From DAINRZ01 sp964634885 (GTDB lineage Bacteria > Bacteroidota > Ignavibacteria > Kapaibacteriales > UBA2268), in assembly GCA_964634885.1 (NCBI GenBank), contig CAZWLN010000043.1:1-39269 (forward strand): 39,269 nt of DNA. The letters are read 5' to 3'. This document shows, piece by piece, positions 1 to 7,268 of this stretch. The translations under genes were made by a program, and so were the position numbers. The notes under the pieces were generated by a model. That model saw only the letters and a program-made list of their open reading frames with translations, searched no databases and was not told the origin of the DNA. The first letter of the stretch is position 1. Each line of letters starts with the position of its first letter.

Positions 1-140
1 TGGTGGCTGGTGGTTAGTGGCTGGTGGCTGGTGGTTAGTGGCTGGTGGCTGGTGGTTAGTTGCTGGTGGCTGGTGGTTAGTGGTTGGTGGTTGGTGGTTA
101 GTGGCTGGTTGTTGGTGGATGGTGGTTGGTGGTTGGTGAA
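1..140. repeat. 21-nt T/G-rich tandem repeat, about 6.5 copies
   Basis: A 21-nt unit (ctggtggctggtggttagtgg with small variants) runs from the window edge to about position 140. Copies at 21-41, 42-62 and 63-83 are almost identical and the later ones decay. The plus strand is almost free of C and A and carries dense GG runs, so two-layer G-quadruplexes are possible. A reading frame stays open through it only because the unit is a multiple of three; its translation is a low-complexity GWWLVVS repeat and I do not call it a gene. The array may continue beyond the left edge. Confidence 0.9.
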
Positions 141-220
141 ATGTGAGATAGTACGGTGTATGTTCCTTCCGGAATTAACCCGATTGTGCCGTTGCCCGTA
201 CAATGCACGGACAGGAATCA

Positions 221-958
221 TCACAGGCCGTGAATGCTGTTGTAATCTTTGATGAGTATGTTGAAGAACCTGATTGGGGGGATGTCGGTTTTGACGTTCA
301 TCTTTTCTTCAAGGCTTTTTTTAGCTGTAAAATTCGCTCTGCGTACGGCGGTGGAAACATCCTTCTCACCGTTGGCCAGCAGCAGGTCGTTGACAAGTGT
401 AATGTCCTGTTCGGTCAGCACCGACACTTCGGGGAAAACCGGTTCGTAGTTTTCTTCCAGTTTCGCAAAAAGCGTATCGTCGAGAGAGACAAGAGGCTTG
501 ATTCTGACGACGACTGTCGAAGCGGCGATGTCACCGAGACGCTGCCCTTTGCCGTTAACCAGGATTGTAATGATCGACACTGCGCCCAACGTAGTCCATT
601 CTTCGACGATCCGCAGTATCCAGCGAAGGAAATAGCTGCCGAGAGTGGGTTTTGTCCCGTCGGTTTTTATTACACGGATCCGCATGGCCATCTTACCGAA
701 GCTCTGGCCGTTGAACAGCAATTCGCAAAGCAGTTGGTAGAAGACGAGGAAAAACATCATGATGAACATCAGCATAGTGCCTAAGGTGCTTTCATCGCCG
801 TAGGAGACCAGCAAAGGGCTTATGTACGCAGAAACAACCATTGCGAAAATAAACAGGATTATATAATCGATCAGGGCTGCAAGTATTCTCTCGCCTATGC
901 TGGCAACAGGAAATTCGATATCGACATTTTGTGTGGTTTCAATTTTAATCTTTTCCAT
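221..958 (-). CDS. RDD family integral membrane protein
   Basis: The 245-residue product has the RDD-family layout. An N-terminal GERILAALIDYIILF helix carries the family Arg and Asp, a second hydrophobic segment follows (about 57-85), then the NGQSFGKMAMRIRV motif, a third hydrophobic stretch, and the GQRLGDIAAS motif with the last conserved Arg and Asp. The final 90 or so residues are a charged cytoplasmic tail. RDD proteins are poorly understood; some have been linked to ion or solute transport. The gene is divergent from the SpoIIM-type gene with only 70 bp between them. RDD, SpoIIM, MoxR and DUF58 genes are repeatedly neighbours in bacteria, so it probably belongs functionally with the operon at 1029-10789. 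The family call is firm; the function is unknown. Confidence 0.88.
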   Translation of the reverse strand: MEKIKIETTQNVDIEFPVASIGERILAALIDYIILFIFAMVVSAYISPLLVSYGDESTLGTMLMFIMMFFLVFYQLLCELLFNGQSFGKMAMRIRVIKTDGTKPTLGSYFLRWILRIVEEWTTLGAVSIITILVNGKGQRLGDIAASTVVVRIKPLVSLDDTLFAKLEENYEPVFPEVSVLTEQDITLVNDLLLANGEKDVSTAVRRANFTAKKSLEEKMNVKTDIPPIRFFNILIKDYNSIHGL

Positions 959-1028
959 AGTCTCAAAATTTTATATCTTGTGGAAACTCAATTTACATAT
1001 TTTATATTTAGTCATTTGTACAAATATA

Positions 1029-1997
1029 ATGAAAGAAGTAAAGTTTTTACAAAAAAACGGTTCCGACTGGAAGAAATTCGAAGAATTGCTTAATAAGGAC
1101 AGGATCTATGACCCTGACAAGCTGGCAGATTTATTCCTCAATACCATGGACGACCTGTCGTATGCCCGGACATACTATCCGAAAAGCAAGACCACGGAGT
1201 ACCTGAACCAGCTCAGCACGAAGATACATGGCGCTATTTATAAAAATAAAAAGGAAGAAAGCCACCGAATTAAGGACTTCTGGGTAAGGGAACTGCCTGA
1301 AGTAATGTTTACCATGCGCCGTGAACTGATTGTTGCCTTTTCGGTGTTCATGATTTCAGTTGTCGTGGGTTTCGTTTCCACTGCCAACGATACGTCATAT
1401 ATACGTCTTATCCTTGGTGACCACTATGTAAACATGACCCTTGAGAACATCGAAAAAGGCGACCCGATGGCTGTGTACAAGAAAGCCAACGGGATTGACA
1501 TGTTCCTGGGGATTACCTGGAACAATGTCATGGTTTCTTTCAATGCTTTTGCCATGGGCCTGATGTTTTCTTTCGGGTCTGCATATATATTGTTCAGGAA
1601 CGGAGTGATGCTCGGCGCCTTCCAGTGTTTCTTCCAGCAGCACGGACTGCTGTTCGAAGCCTGTAAGACCATATGGATACACGGGACCATCGAGATATCG
1701 GCCATCGTTATCTGTGGTGCTGCGGGGATGGCTCTCGGCAATGGCATTTTGTTCCCGGGAACATATACGAGGCTGGAGTCTTTCAAAAGGGGAGCTGTCA
1801 GAGGCATTAAAGTAATAGTCGGACTGGTGCCTTTTTTCATTGTGGCAGGTATCCTCGAGTCCTTCGTTACGCGCTATTCTGAAATGCCTGTATGGCTAAG
1901 CTTCACGATCATTATTTTTTCATTGGTTTTCATGATTTATTATTTCCTGGTTTACCCGCTTCGGTTCAGGAAGAACCTAAAACCTTCACAATACTGA
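1029..1997 (+). CDS. Stage II sporulation protein M (SpoIIM/DUF95) family membrane protein
   Basis: The 322-residue product has a soluble N-terminal helical region of about 100 residues followed by five or six membrane segments. The family signature IHGTIEISAIVICGAAG is present about two thirds along. I start it at ATG 1029 (MKEVKFLQ): an upstream TTG at 897 would overlap the divergent RDD gene and add 44 residues unlike the family. In Bacillus SpoIIM is part of the peptidoglycan-degrading DMP complex at engulfment, but homologues in non-sporulating bacteria sit beside RDD, MoxR and DUF58 genes and have no proven role. It is the first gene of the long plus-strand run and ends 19 bp before the first membrane paralogue. 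Confidence 0.88.
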   Translation: MKEVKFLQKNGSDWKKFEELLNKDRIYDPDKLADLFLNTMDDLSYARTYYPKSKTTEYLNQLSTKIHGAIYKNKKEESHRIKDFWVRELPEVMFTMRRELIVAFSVFMISVVVGFVSTANDTSYIRLILGDHYVNMTLENIEKGDPMAVYKKANGIDMFLGITWNNVMVSFNAFAMGLMFSFGSAYILFRNGVMLGAFQCFFQQHGLLFEACKTIWIHGTIEISAIVICGAAGMALGNGILFPGTYTRLESFKRGAVRGIKVIVGLVPFFIVAGILESFVTRYSEMPVWLSFTIIIFSLVFMIYYFLVYPLRFRKNLKPSQY

Positions 1998-2016
1998 GTT
2001 TAATATCGGAGACTTT

Positions 2017-2901
2017 ATGAGCGAAGATTTTGTTTTGAACAAGAAGAGGAACTTCAACGAACTGCTGAACGGAACCGGCAGGTTCGTGAAGATCGAGCTG
2101 ATGTCTTTCTTAAAGACGCTGGCGCCATTGTATCTGCCTATTCTTTTTCTGACAATGATGTACAAGTATTCCTTCGCAATACAGAGAGCCGGATCTGAAC
2201 CGGGTATGAGTATCTATGTAATTCTGGAACTATTGCTGGTTTTGGCTAACTCGTTATTTATAATGGCCATATACTTTGGATTCGTAAAGGAAATAATTTC
2301 AGGGAACAATCCTGCAACTGCAATAGTCTGGAAAACAAGTATGCCGCAAATAGGTAGAATAATCGGCCTGGTTTTACTGTTTTTTTTGTTTTACATCGTT
2401 ATTTCCATACCATTCACAGCTTTAGCTTATATTAACCGGAAGGCTTTCGTAATTATTCCTTCCCTTGTGTTAATTGTACTGCTTCTGTTCAGCATTCGTT
2501 TTTCTCTCGTATTGCCTGTAATGTTCTACGAAGAGTCAGGATTGTTCTCGTCATTGATACGGAGTTACAAATTGACCCGCGGATACTGGTGGCTGACTTT
2601 CGGAGGCATTTTCATTATCTTTATTGCTACATTCGTACTGTCTTTAGTTGCTTTGATAATTACAGATGTTGCCGGAAACGCCGCAATAAAAGCTGTCCAA
2701 TACGATTTCACTGTTTTTAAGATATTTCATGCAGTAAGAATATCCATAGTATTAATCGTTGGGATTGCGTCCCAGTTTTTTCTGAATACCTTTCTTACTT
2801 TGCAGTATTTCAACCTTGTCGAAAGGAAGGAAGCACCCGATCTGATGGCAAGGATTGAGGACATCTGCGGTACTGACGGGCAGGAAGAATTGTCTCAATA
2901 A
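2017..2901 (+). CDS. Six-helix membrane paralogue 1 (KKRDFN...NLVERKEAP family)
   Basis: The 294-residue protein is the first of five tandem paralogues. It begins MSEDFVLNKKRNFNELL, a basic probably amphipathic segment, then has about six membrane helices. The motif YKLTRGYWWLTFGG precedes helix 5. The cytoplasmic tail starts YFNLVERKEAPDLMARI directly after helix 6. An even helix number puts both termini on the same, probably cytoplasmic, side. The S-x-x-L-x-x-G-x-x-W pattern resembles the GPDPase_memb/DUF975/YciC-like membrane superfamily, but that link is by eye only. It groups with paralogues 3 and 4 (NELLNGTGRF start). Its last 50 coding bases before the variable tail (2812-2861) are identical to those of paralogue 2. 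Function unknown. Confidence 0.85.
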   Translation: MSEDFVLNKKRNFNELLNGTGRFVKIELMSFLKTLAPLYLPILFLTMMYKYSFAIQRAGSEPGMSIYVILELLLVLANSLFIMAIYFGFVKEIISGNNPATAIVWKTSMPQIGRIIGLVLLFFLFYIVISIPFTALAYINRKAFVIIPSLVLIVLLLFSIRFSLVLPVMFYEESGLFSSLIRSYKLTRGYWWLTFGGIFIIFIATFVLSLVALIITDVAGNAAIKAVQYDFTVFKIFHAVRISIVLIVGIASQFFLNTFLTLQYFNLVERKEAPDLMARIEDICGTDGQEELSQ

Positions 2902-2917
2902 TTTATGGGTAAATTGC

Positions 2918-3835
2918 TTGGATAATAAGTTCATATTTAACAAGAAAAGAGATTTCAACGGTTTGTTGACTGTAACCTTCGGGTTCATCAGACAGGAGTT
3001 CCTGAGTTATGTCAGATGTTTCCTGCCTGTGTTCATTCCCGTGTTTGTACTGACAAGCCTTGCCAATATGGTGTTCCACAGCAGTTCTAACATTGCAAAC
3101 AGCATGGCTTACGGAGTGGAACTGACTTTTTCCGGTGTTTTAAACGGTATGATTCGCTGGGGTATTAATATCTTATATGCATATTTCATTCTTGCCAGTA
3201 CAATATCATATATTGACCTGTACAACTCCGGTGGGGCTGTTTCGGGCAGCAGGGCCAGGCTAAAGGCGTTTGGTCTGTTTCGCTCATTTTTTCCTGCTTT
3301 TTCATTGAATTTGATCTTAATCATTATATATAGTATTTCTTTATATCTGTTCGGGGTTGAAGCCGACAGCTTCCTGCAATTCATTCTGACAGCAGCCTTC
3401 CTGATTCCGGGCCTTATTTACACAATAAAATTTTCCCTGTTTTTCATTGTCGTCGGTGTGGAACAGAAAGGCGCTTTTGCAGCCTTTAAAAGAAGTCTCA
3501 AGCTGATGGAGGGTAACTGGTGGAAAAGTTTTTGGGCTTTATTCATCATTTTGTTCGTCTGTGTTGTCATCATTTGGTTCATGGATATGACATTGAAATT
3601 CATTATCAGTCAAGTCCCGGACGATAGCATGTCAGTGTTTGTAACGAAACTGGTTTTGTTTTTAAAATACTCTGTAAATTTGGCGGCCGTCTTTCTGGCA
3701 ATGGTTCCGGCTGCCGTTTTCATTTTCATTAATTATTATAACCTTGTCGAAAGGAAGGAAGCACCCGATCTGATGGCAAGGATTGAGGAAATTGCTTCAC
3801 ATGACAACACAAGGCCCTTTTTGGGAGAAGGATAA
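2918..3835 (+). CDS. Six-helix membrane paralogue 2, probable TTG start
   Basis: This is the second member of the five-gene family, about 305 residues. The open frame extends back to an ATG at 2855 inside paralogue 1, but the TTG at 2918 gives MDNKFIFNKKRDFNGLL, which aligns residue for residue with the MSEDFVLNKKRNFNELL start of paralogue 1 and leaves a 16-bp gap, so I prefer it. Six hydrophobic segments are visible, with SLKLMEGNWWKSFWA before helix 5 and YYNLVERKEAPDLMARI after helix 6. It belongs with paralogue 5 as a second subtype (NGLLT-T-F start, and W-KSFW or W-SSFW in place of WW-TFGG). Function unknown. An edge here could be mis-set if the TTG is not used. Confidence 0.78.
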   Translation: MDNKFIFNKKRDFNGLLTVTFGFIRQEFLSYVRCFLPVFIPVFVLTSLANMVFHSSSNIANSMAYGVELTFSGVLNGMIRWGINILYAYFILASTISYIDLYNSGGAVSGSRARLKAFGLFRSFFPAFSLNLILIIIYSISLYLFGVEADSFLQFILTAAFLIPGLIYTIKFSLFFIVVGVEQKGAFAAFKRSLKLMEGNWWKSFWALFIILFVCVVIIWFMDMTLKFIISQVPDDSMSVFVTKLVLFLKYSVNLAAVFLAMVPAAVFIFINYYNLVERKEAPDLMARIEEIASHDNTRPFLGEG

Positions 3836-3869
3836 TAATTAACAAATTAGCCATAAATTGAAGATAGTT

Positions 3870-4754
3870 ATGAGCGAAGATTTTGTTTTGAACAGGAAGC
3901 GGGACTTCAACGAACTGCTTAACGGTACCGGCAGGTTCCTGAAACTGGAGTTCAGCGATTATCTCGGTATATTACTGAAGTTGTACCTGCCTGTCGGATT
4001 ATTGGTACTTGCGTTCACCTTCTTTCTGACTCCGGAAATGACTTTTAGTACCGGTTCAAAAATTGTATATTTCATTGTTCAATCCATCGATTCATTATAT
4101 TTATTAGCACTTAATTACGGGTTTATTAAGGTAATAATAACAGGTAATGCCCCGACAGCAGGCAATGTATGGGGGAGGCTTCTTATGCTGCTGCCGAAAT
4201 TACTTCTCTTGATTCTTTTCTTGGCTATTGCCGGTGTTTTGAGTTTCGGAGTGATCGCCCTTTTTGGCACTGTTACCGGCCCAATGATAGCAGTATTATT
4301 CCTGCCTGCCGTGATATTTGCAATATTCTTCGGAAATAGAATAGCACTGATCTTTCCGGTAATTAACTCCGAAGAGAATTCCCTGTTCGAAGCAATGGGC
4401 AGGAGTTGGGACCTGACGAAAGGCTACTGGTGGCAGACTTTCGGCGGCATTATCATTATTGGCCTGATTAGCTATGGGTTGACATTCGCTTTTACTTTAA
4501 TTAATATATGGATAATCCAGTCTCTGTTCACAGGCTTTCTCGATTCCAATATGCTCATGTACCGGTTATATATGGTATTATTCCAGATGGTTACACTTGT
4601 TATTGGGATTTTTACACAGTTTTTCACCCACAGTTTCCTCACTTTGCAGTACTTTAACCTTGTCGAAAGGAAGGAAGCCCCTGAACTGATGGCAAGGATC
4701 GGGGAAATTGGTCCACCGGACAGCCAGTTATATCTGGAGTCGGATGAAGACTGA
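3870..4754 (+). CDS. Six-helix membrane paralogue 3
   Basis: The 294-residue protein starts at ATG 3870 (MSEDFVLNRKRDFNELL), matching paralogues 1 and 4. A TTG 12 bases upstream would add four residues not found in the others. Six membrane helices are predicted by eye. The loop after helix 2 reads GNAPTAGNVWGR, the pre-helix-5 motif is SWDLTKGYWWQTFGG, and the tail begins YFNLVERKEAPELMARIGEI. It is most similar to paralogue 4 at both protein and DNA level, including a shared GTACCGGCAGGTTC stretch near the start, so the two look like the most recent duplicates. The acidic end (LESDED) differs from its neighbours. Function unknown. Confidence 0.85.
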   Translation: MSEDFVLNRKRDFNELLNGTGRFLKLEFSDYLGILLKLYLPVGLLVLAFTFFLTPEMTFSTGSKIVYFIVQSIDSLYLLALNYGFIKVIITGNAPTAGNVWGRLLMLLPKLLLLILFLAIAGVLSFGVIALFGTVTGPMIAVLFLPAVIFAIFFGNRIALIFPVINSEENSLFEAMGRSWDLTKGYWWQTFGGIIIIGLISYGLTFAFTLINIWIIQSLFTGFLDSNMLMYRLYMVLFQMVTLVIGIFTQFFTHSFLTLQYFNLVERKEAPELMARIGEIGPPDSQLYLESDED

Positions 4755-4779
4755 CTAATTAGCGAAAAAAGAGAGAACT

Positions 4780-5658
4780 ATGAGTGAAGATTTTATTTTG
4801 AACAGGAAGCGGGACTTCAACGAACTGCTGAACGGTACCGGCAGGTTCGTGAAACTGGAGATCGGGGATTATATCGGTTTATTGCTGAAACTGTACCTGC
4901 CTGTAGGATTACTGTTACTGGCGGCTGACTTCTTTCTTGCACCCCGGATGATTTATGGAAATGATAATTTTCTTGTCAATGTTATAATTCTTATTATTGA
5001 TACCATTTATGTTGTTGCCCTTAATTACGGATTTATTAAGGAGATAATACTTGGAAACGACCCGACAGCAGGCAATGTATGGAAGAGGCTTCCGGAACTG
5101 ATGCCGAAATTGCTTCTCTTACTTCTTTTCTTTGCGATTGTCGGTGTATTGTGTTTCGTAGTGATTGTTTTATTGGGCTATTTGATAAGCCCGTCTATGT
5201 CGGTTTTATTAATACCCGCCATATTGTGTGCAATGATCTTCGGAATAAGAATAGCTTTGGTCTTTCCGGTAATAAACTCCGAAGAGAGTTCCCTGTTCGA
5301 CGCAATCGGCAGGAGCTGGAAGCTGACGAAAGGCTACTGGTGGCAGACTTTCGGCGGCGTTTTCATAGTAGGCCTGGTCGGCTTCGGATTGACATTTGCT
5401 TCAACTCTGGTCAATTATTGGATTATTCAACAACTGTTTACTGATTTTTCCGGTAACAATTTGCTCATGTACCAGTTGTATATGGTATTATTTGATTTGA
5501 TTGCCCGGGTTTTTAGTCTCTTCACACAGTTCTTCACCCACAGTTTCCTTACTTTGCAATACTTTAACCTTGTCGAAAGGAAGGAAGCGCCGGAACTGAT
5601 GGCAAGGATCGGGGAAATTGGCTGGAGTCCTGAACAGAATAATCAATTATCGTTGTAG
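4780..5658 (+). CDS. Six-helix membrane paralogue 4
   Basis: The 292-residue protein has hydrophobic segments at about 31-53, 64-86, 109-136, 139-164, 186-212 and 228-260. The basic N-terminal box (residues 8-17, NRKRDFNELL) and the C-terminal YFNLVERKEAPELMARIGEI box (261-280) flank them. The SWKLTKGYWWQTFGG motif lies at 179-193, just before helix 5. The start ATG follows a purine-rich stretch (aaaaaagagagaact) that can act as a weak ribosome binding site. It is a near duplicate of paralogue 3, from which it is separated by 25 bp. Divergence between the two is concentrated in the loops after helix 1 and between helices 5 and 6. Function unknown. Confidence 0.85.
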   Translation: MSEDFILNRKRDFNELLNGTGRFVKLEIGDYIGLLLKLYLPVGLLLLAADFFLAPRMIYGNDNFLVNVIILIIDTIYVVALNYGFIKEIILGNDPTAGNVWKRLPELMPKLLLLLLFFAIVGVLCFVVIVLLGYLISPSMSVLLIPAILCAMIFGIRIALVFPVINSEESSLFDAIGRSWKLTKGYWWQTFGGVFIVGLVGFGLTFASTLVNYWIIQQLFTDFSGNNLLMYQLYMVLFDLIARVFSLFTQFFTHSFLTLQYFNLVERKEAPELMARIGEIGWSPEQNNQLSL

Positions 5659-5672
5659 AAAAGGGGAACAGA

Positions 5673-6536
5673 ATGAACAGAGATTTCGAATTCAGAAAGA
5701 AAAGGGACTTCAACGGACTGCTGACCGGCACATTCAGCTTCTTTAAACAGGAGTTCACCAGGTTTATGAAAGGCTTCCTGCCTCTGTTCCTCCCTCTAAT
5801 GCTGGTAACCGGGCTGATCAATTCACAATTGGACCTGTCCGGCAACAACCTGGTCAATGATATTGTTTACAACCTGGTTTACACAGTCTATATTTTCTTC
5901 ATCATGGCCTATACTTATGCTTACATTGTCCTGTACACCCCCAATGAAGCCCCGGACAACCGTAGTGTCAGGACAAAAGCCTTCAGGCTCTATTTCGCAT
6001 ATTATCCTGCCAAGTCCATTACCTGGGCGTTCCTTACTGTTTTCGTTGTAACATTCTCTGCAAACTGGGTAAGTTCAAACAGCCTGATGGAATTCCTGGT
6101 AATTTGCGGTTTCTGGATTCTGTGGCTGATCTATTCCATCAGGTTCTCATTGTCTTTTATAATTATTGCCGGAGAAAAGGCCGGAACGGTCAGGGCCTTC
6201 GTCAGGAGCAGCAACCTGATGAGGAGGTTCTGGTGGAGTTCTTTCTGGGCCTGCTTCATCATCATGTTCATCTGTTTCATTGCTTCCGAATTCTTCAATT
6301 TAATACTTGTTTACGTCAGGAGTGAATTATTTGACAGGCACAACTACGTTACAGCGATGAGAGTATTCATGATACTGAGTCTGTGCATACAGTTACTTGG
6401 TATGTTCGTTGGAGCAATGCTGGTAAGCATCTTCAGTTCCCTGAATTATTTCAACCTCGTTGAAAGAAAGGAAGCTCCCGATCTTATTGAAAGAATTGGT
6501 AAATTGCAGTCGGAGAGTACAGGTACAAATAATTAA
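5673..6536 (+). CDS. Six-helix membrane paralogue 5
   Basis: The 287-residue protein begins MNRDFEFRKKRDFNGLLTGT and belongs to the same subtype as paralogue 2. The pre-helix-5 motif is SSNLMRRFWWSSFWA and the tail starts YFNLVERKEAPDLIERI. This tail is the most diverged of the five at DNA level, with several synonymous changes, so the box is held at protein level and not only by recent copying. A ribosome binding site (aaaggggaac) precedes the ATG. It ends 3 bp before the DUF4129 gene, linking the paralogue set directly to the MoxR module. Function unknown. Confidence 0.85.
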   Translation: MNRDFEFRKKRDFNGLLTGTFSFFKQEFTRFMKGFLPLFLPLMLVTGLINSQLDLSGNNLVNDIVYNLVYTVYIFFIMAYTYAYIVLYTPNEAPDNRSVRTKAFRLYFAYYPAKSITWAFLTVFVVTFSANWVSSNSLMEFLVICGFWILWLIYSIRFSLSFIIIAGEKAGTVRAFVRSSNLMRRFWWSSFWACFIIMFICFIASEFFNLILVYVRSELFDRHNYVTAMRVFMILSLCIQLLGMFVGAMLVSIFSSLNYFNLVERKEAPDLIERIGKLQSESTGTNN

Positions 6537-6539
6537 GGT

Positions 6540-7268
6540 ATGAAATTTATGAATAAATATATTCCGGCTGTACTGTTCCTGCTTGCAATCCTTTATTCGG
6601 GTGCTCGGGGGCATGAAGCATACTCCCCTGAGTTCAATGATTCTTCCAGTGTCGTACTGCGTGGGACGCCAGACGAAGTAATCGATGAATACCGCAACGA
6701 CAAGGATTTCGTATATATTCAAAAAGAAGAGGAGCGCTCTCCTGTAAGCGAATTCCTGCAATACCTCTATGAAAAACTCATCAGGCCATTGTTTGTCGAG
6801 CCGTTGAAAGAACCGGGCAATCCCCTCAGTATTATCATTTTTGCATTAATTATTGCAGGGATTGCGTTCCTGATTTTCAAATTTGTCGGTGGAGGCGTAT
6901 TCAAACGTGAAACTGCCATCAGCGGCTCCGTGCGCCGGCTCAACCTGGAGGAAGCAGGAAGGGCGGACCTTGAAGCAGCGCTGCAACAATCCATCGACAG
7001 TAAAAGATATGGTGAGGCTGTAAGGTATCATTACCTGATTGCCCTGTGGGAACTGAGGGACAGGCAGTTGATCAGATGGCAGCCCGACAGGACCAATATT
7101 GGCTTCGCTTCGGATATTAAGGACAATAGTTTAAGGAATAGTTTTCTCAATGTAACATCCATGTTCGAATATGTATATTACGGCGAATTTGCGGTTGACA
7201 GCTCTGTTTACGCCGCCATCGAACGCCGCTTCAGGGATTTCTCAATGAAACTGAGGCAGGTACAATGA
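6540..7268 (+). CDS. DUF4129 domain membrane protein of MoxR operon
   Basis: The 242-residue product has a signal peptide (about 1-24), a periplasmic stretch, one membrane helix (about 97-117) and a cytoplasmic C-terminal DUF4129 region. The diagnostic sequence is present: a helical RYHYLIALWELRDRQLIRW segment with the RW-PDRTN motif, then SMFEYVYYGEF. A second ATG at 6549 is better spaced from the upstream AAGG and may be the true start. DUF4129 proteins are routine members of MoxR-DUF58 operons, sometimes fused to transglutaminase-like domains. The stop overlaps the next start by 4 bases, suggesting coupled translation. Family call firm, role unknown. Confidence 0.85.
   Translation: MKFMNKYIPAVLFLLAILYSGARGHEAYSPEFNDSSSVVLRGTPDEVIDEYRNDKDFVYIQKEEERSPVSEFLQYLYEKLIRPLFVEPLKEPGNPLSIIIFALIIAGIAFLIFKFVGGGVFKRETAISGSVRRLNLEEAGRADLEAALQQSIDSKRYGEAVRYHYLIALWELRDRQLIRWQPDRTNIGFASDIKDNSLRNSFLNVTSMFEYVYYGEFAVDSSVYAAIERRFRDFSMKLRQVQ

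Noticed and set aside
1..140. CRISPR array
   Set aside because: Units are contiguous, without spacers, and strongly strand-biased in base content.
10..252. Open frame of 80 codons at the left edge
   Set aside because: It only translates the 21-nt repeat (GWWLVVS repeats) and runs into the 3' end of the minus-strand RDD gene.
203..784. 193-codon plus-strand frame
   Set aside because: It is antisense to the RDD gene, whose protein has clear family motifs; this frame's protein has none.
897..1028. Upstream extension of the SpoIIM-type gene
   Set aside because: It begins at TTG inside the divergent gene and adds 44 residues unlike the family; ATG 1029 fits better.
3858..3869. TTG start four codons before paralogue 3
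   Set aside because: The ATG at 3870 gives the MSEDF start shared with paralogues 1 and 4.
3858..5658. Paralogues 3 and 4 as an assembly duplication
   Set aside because: They differ throughout their loops and tails and have different spacers, so they are genuine diverged copies.
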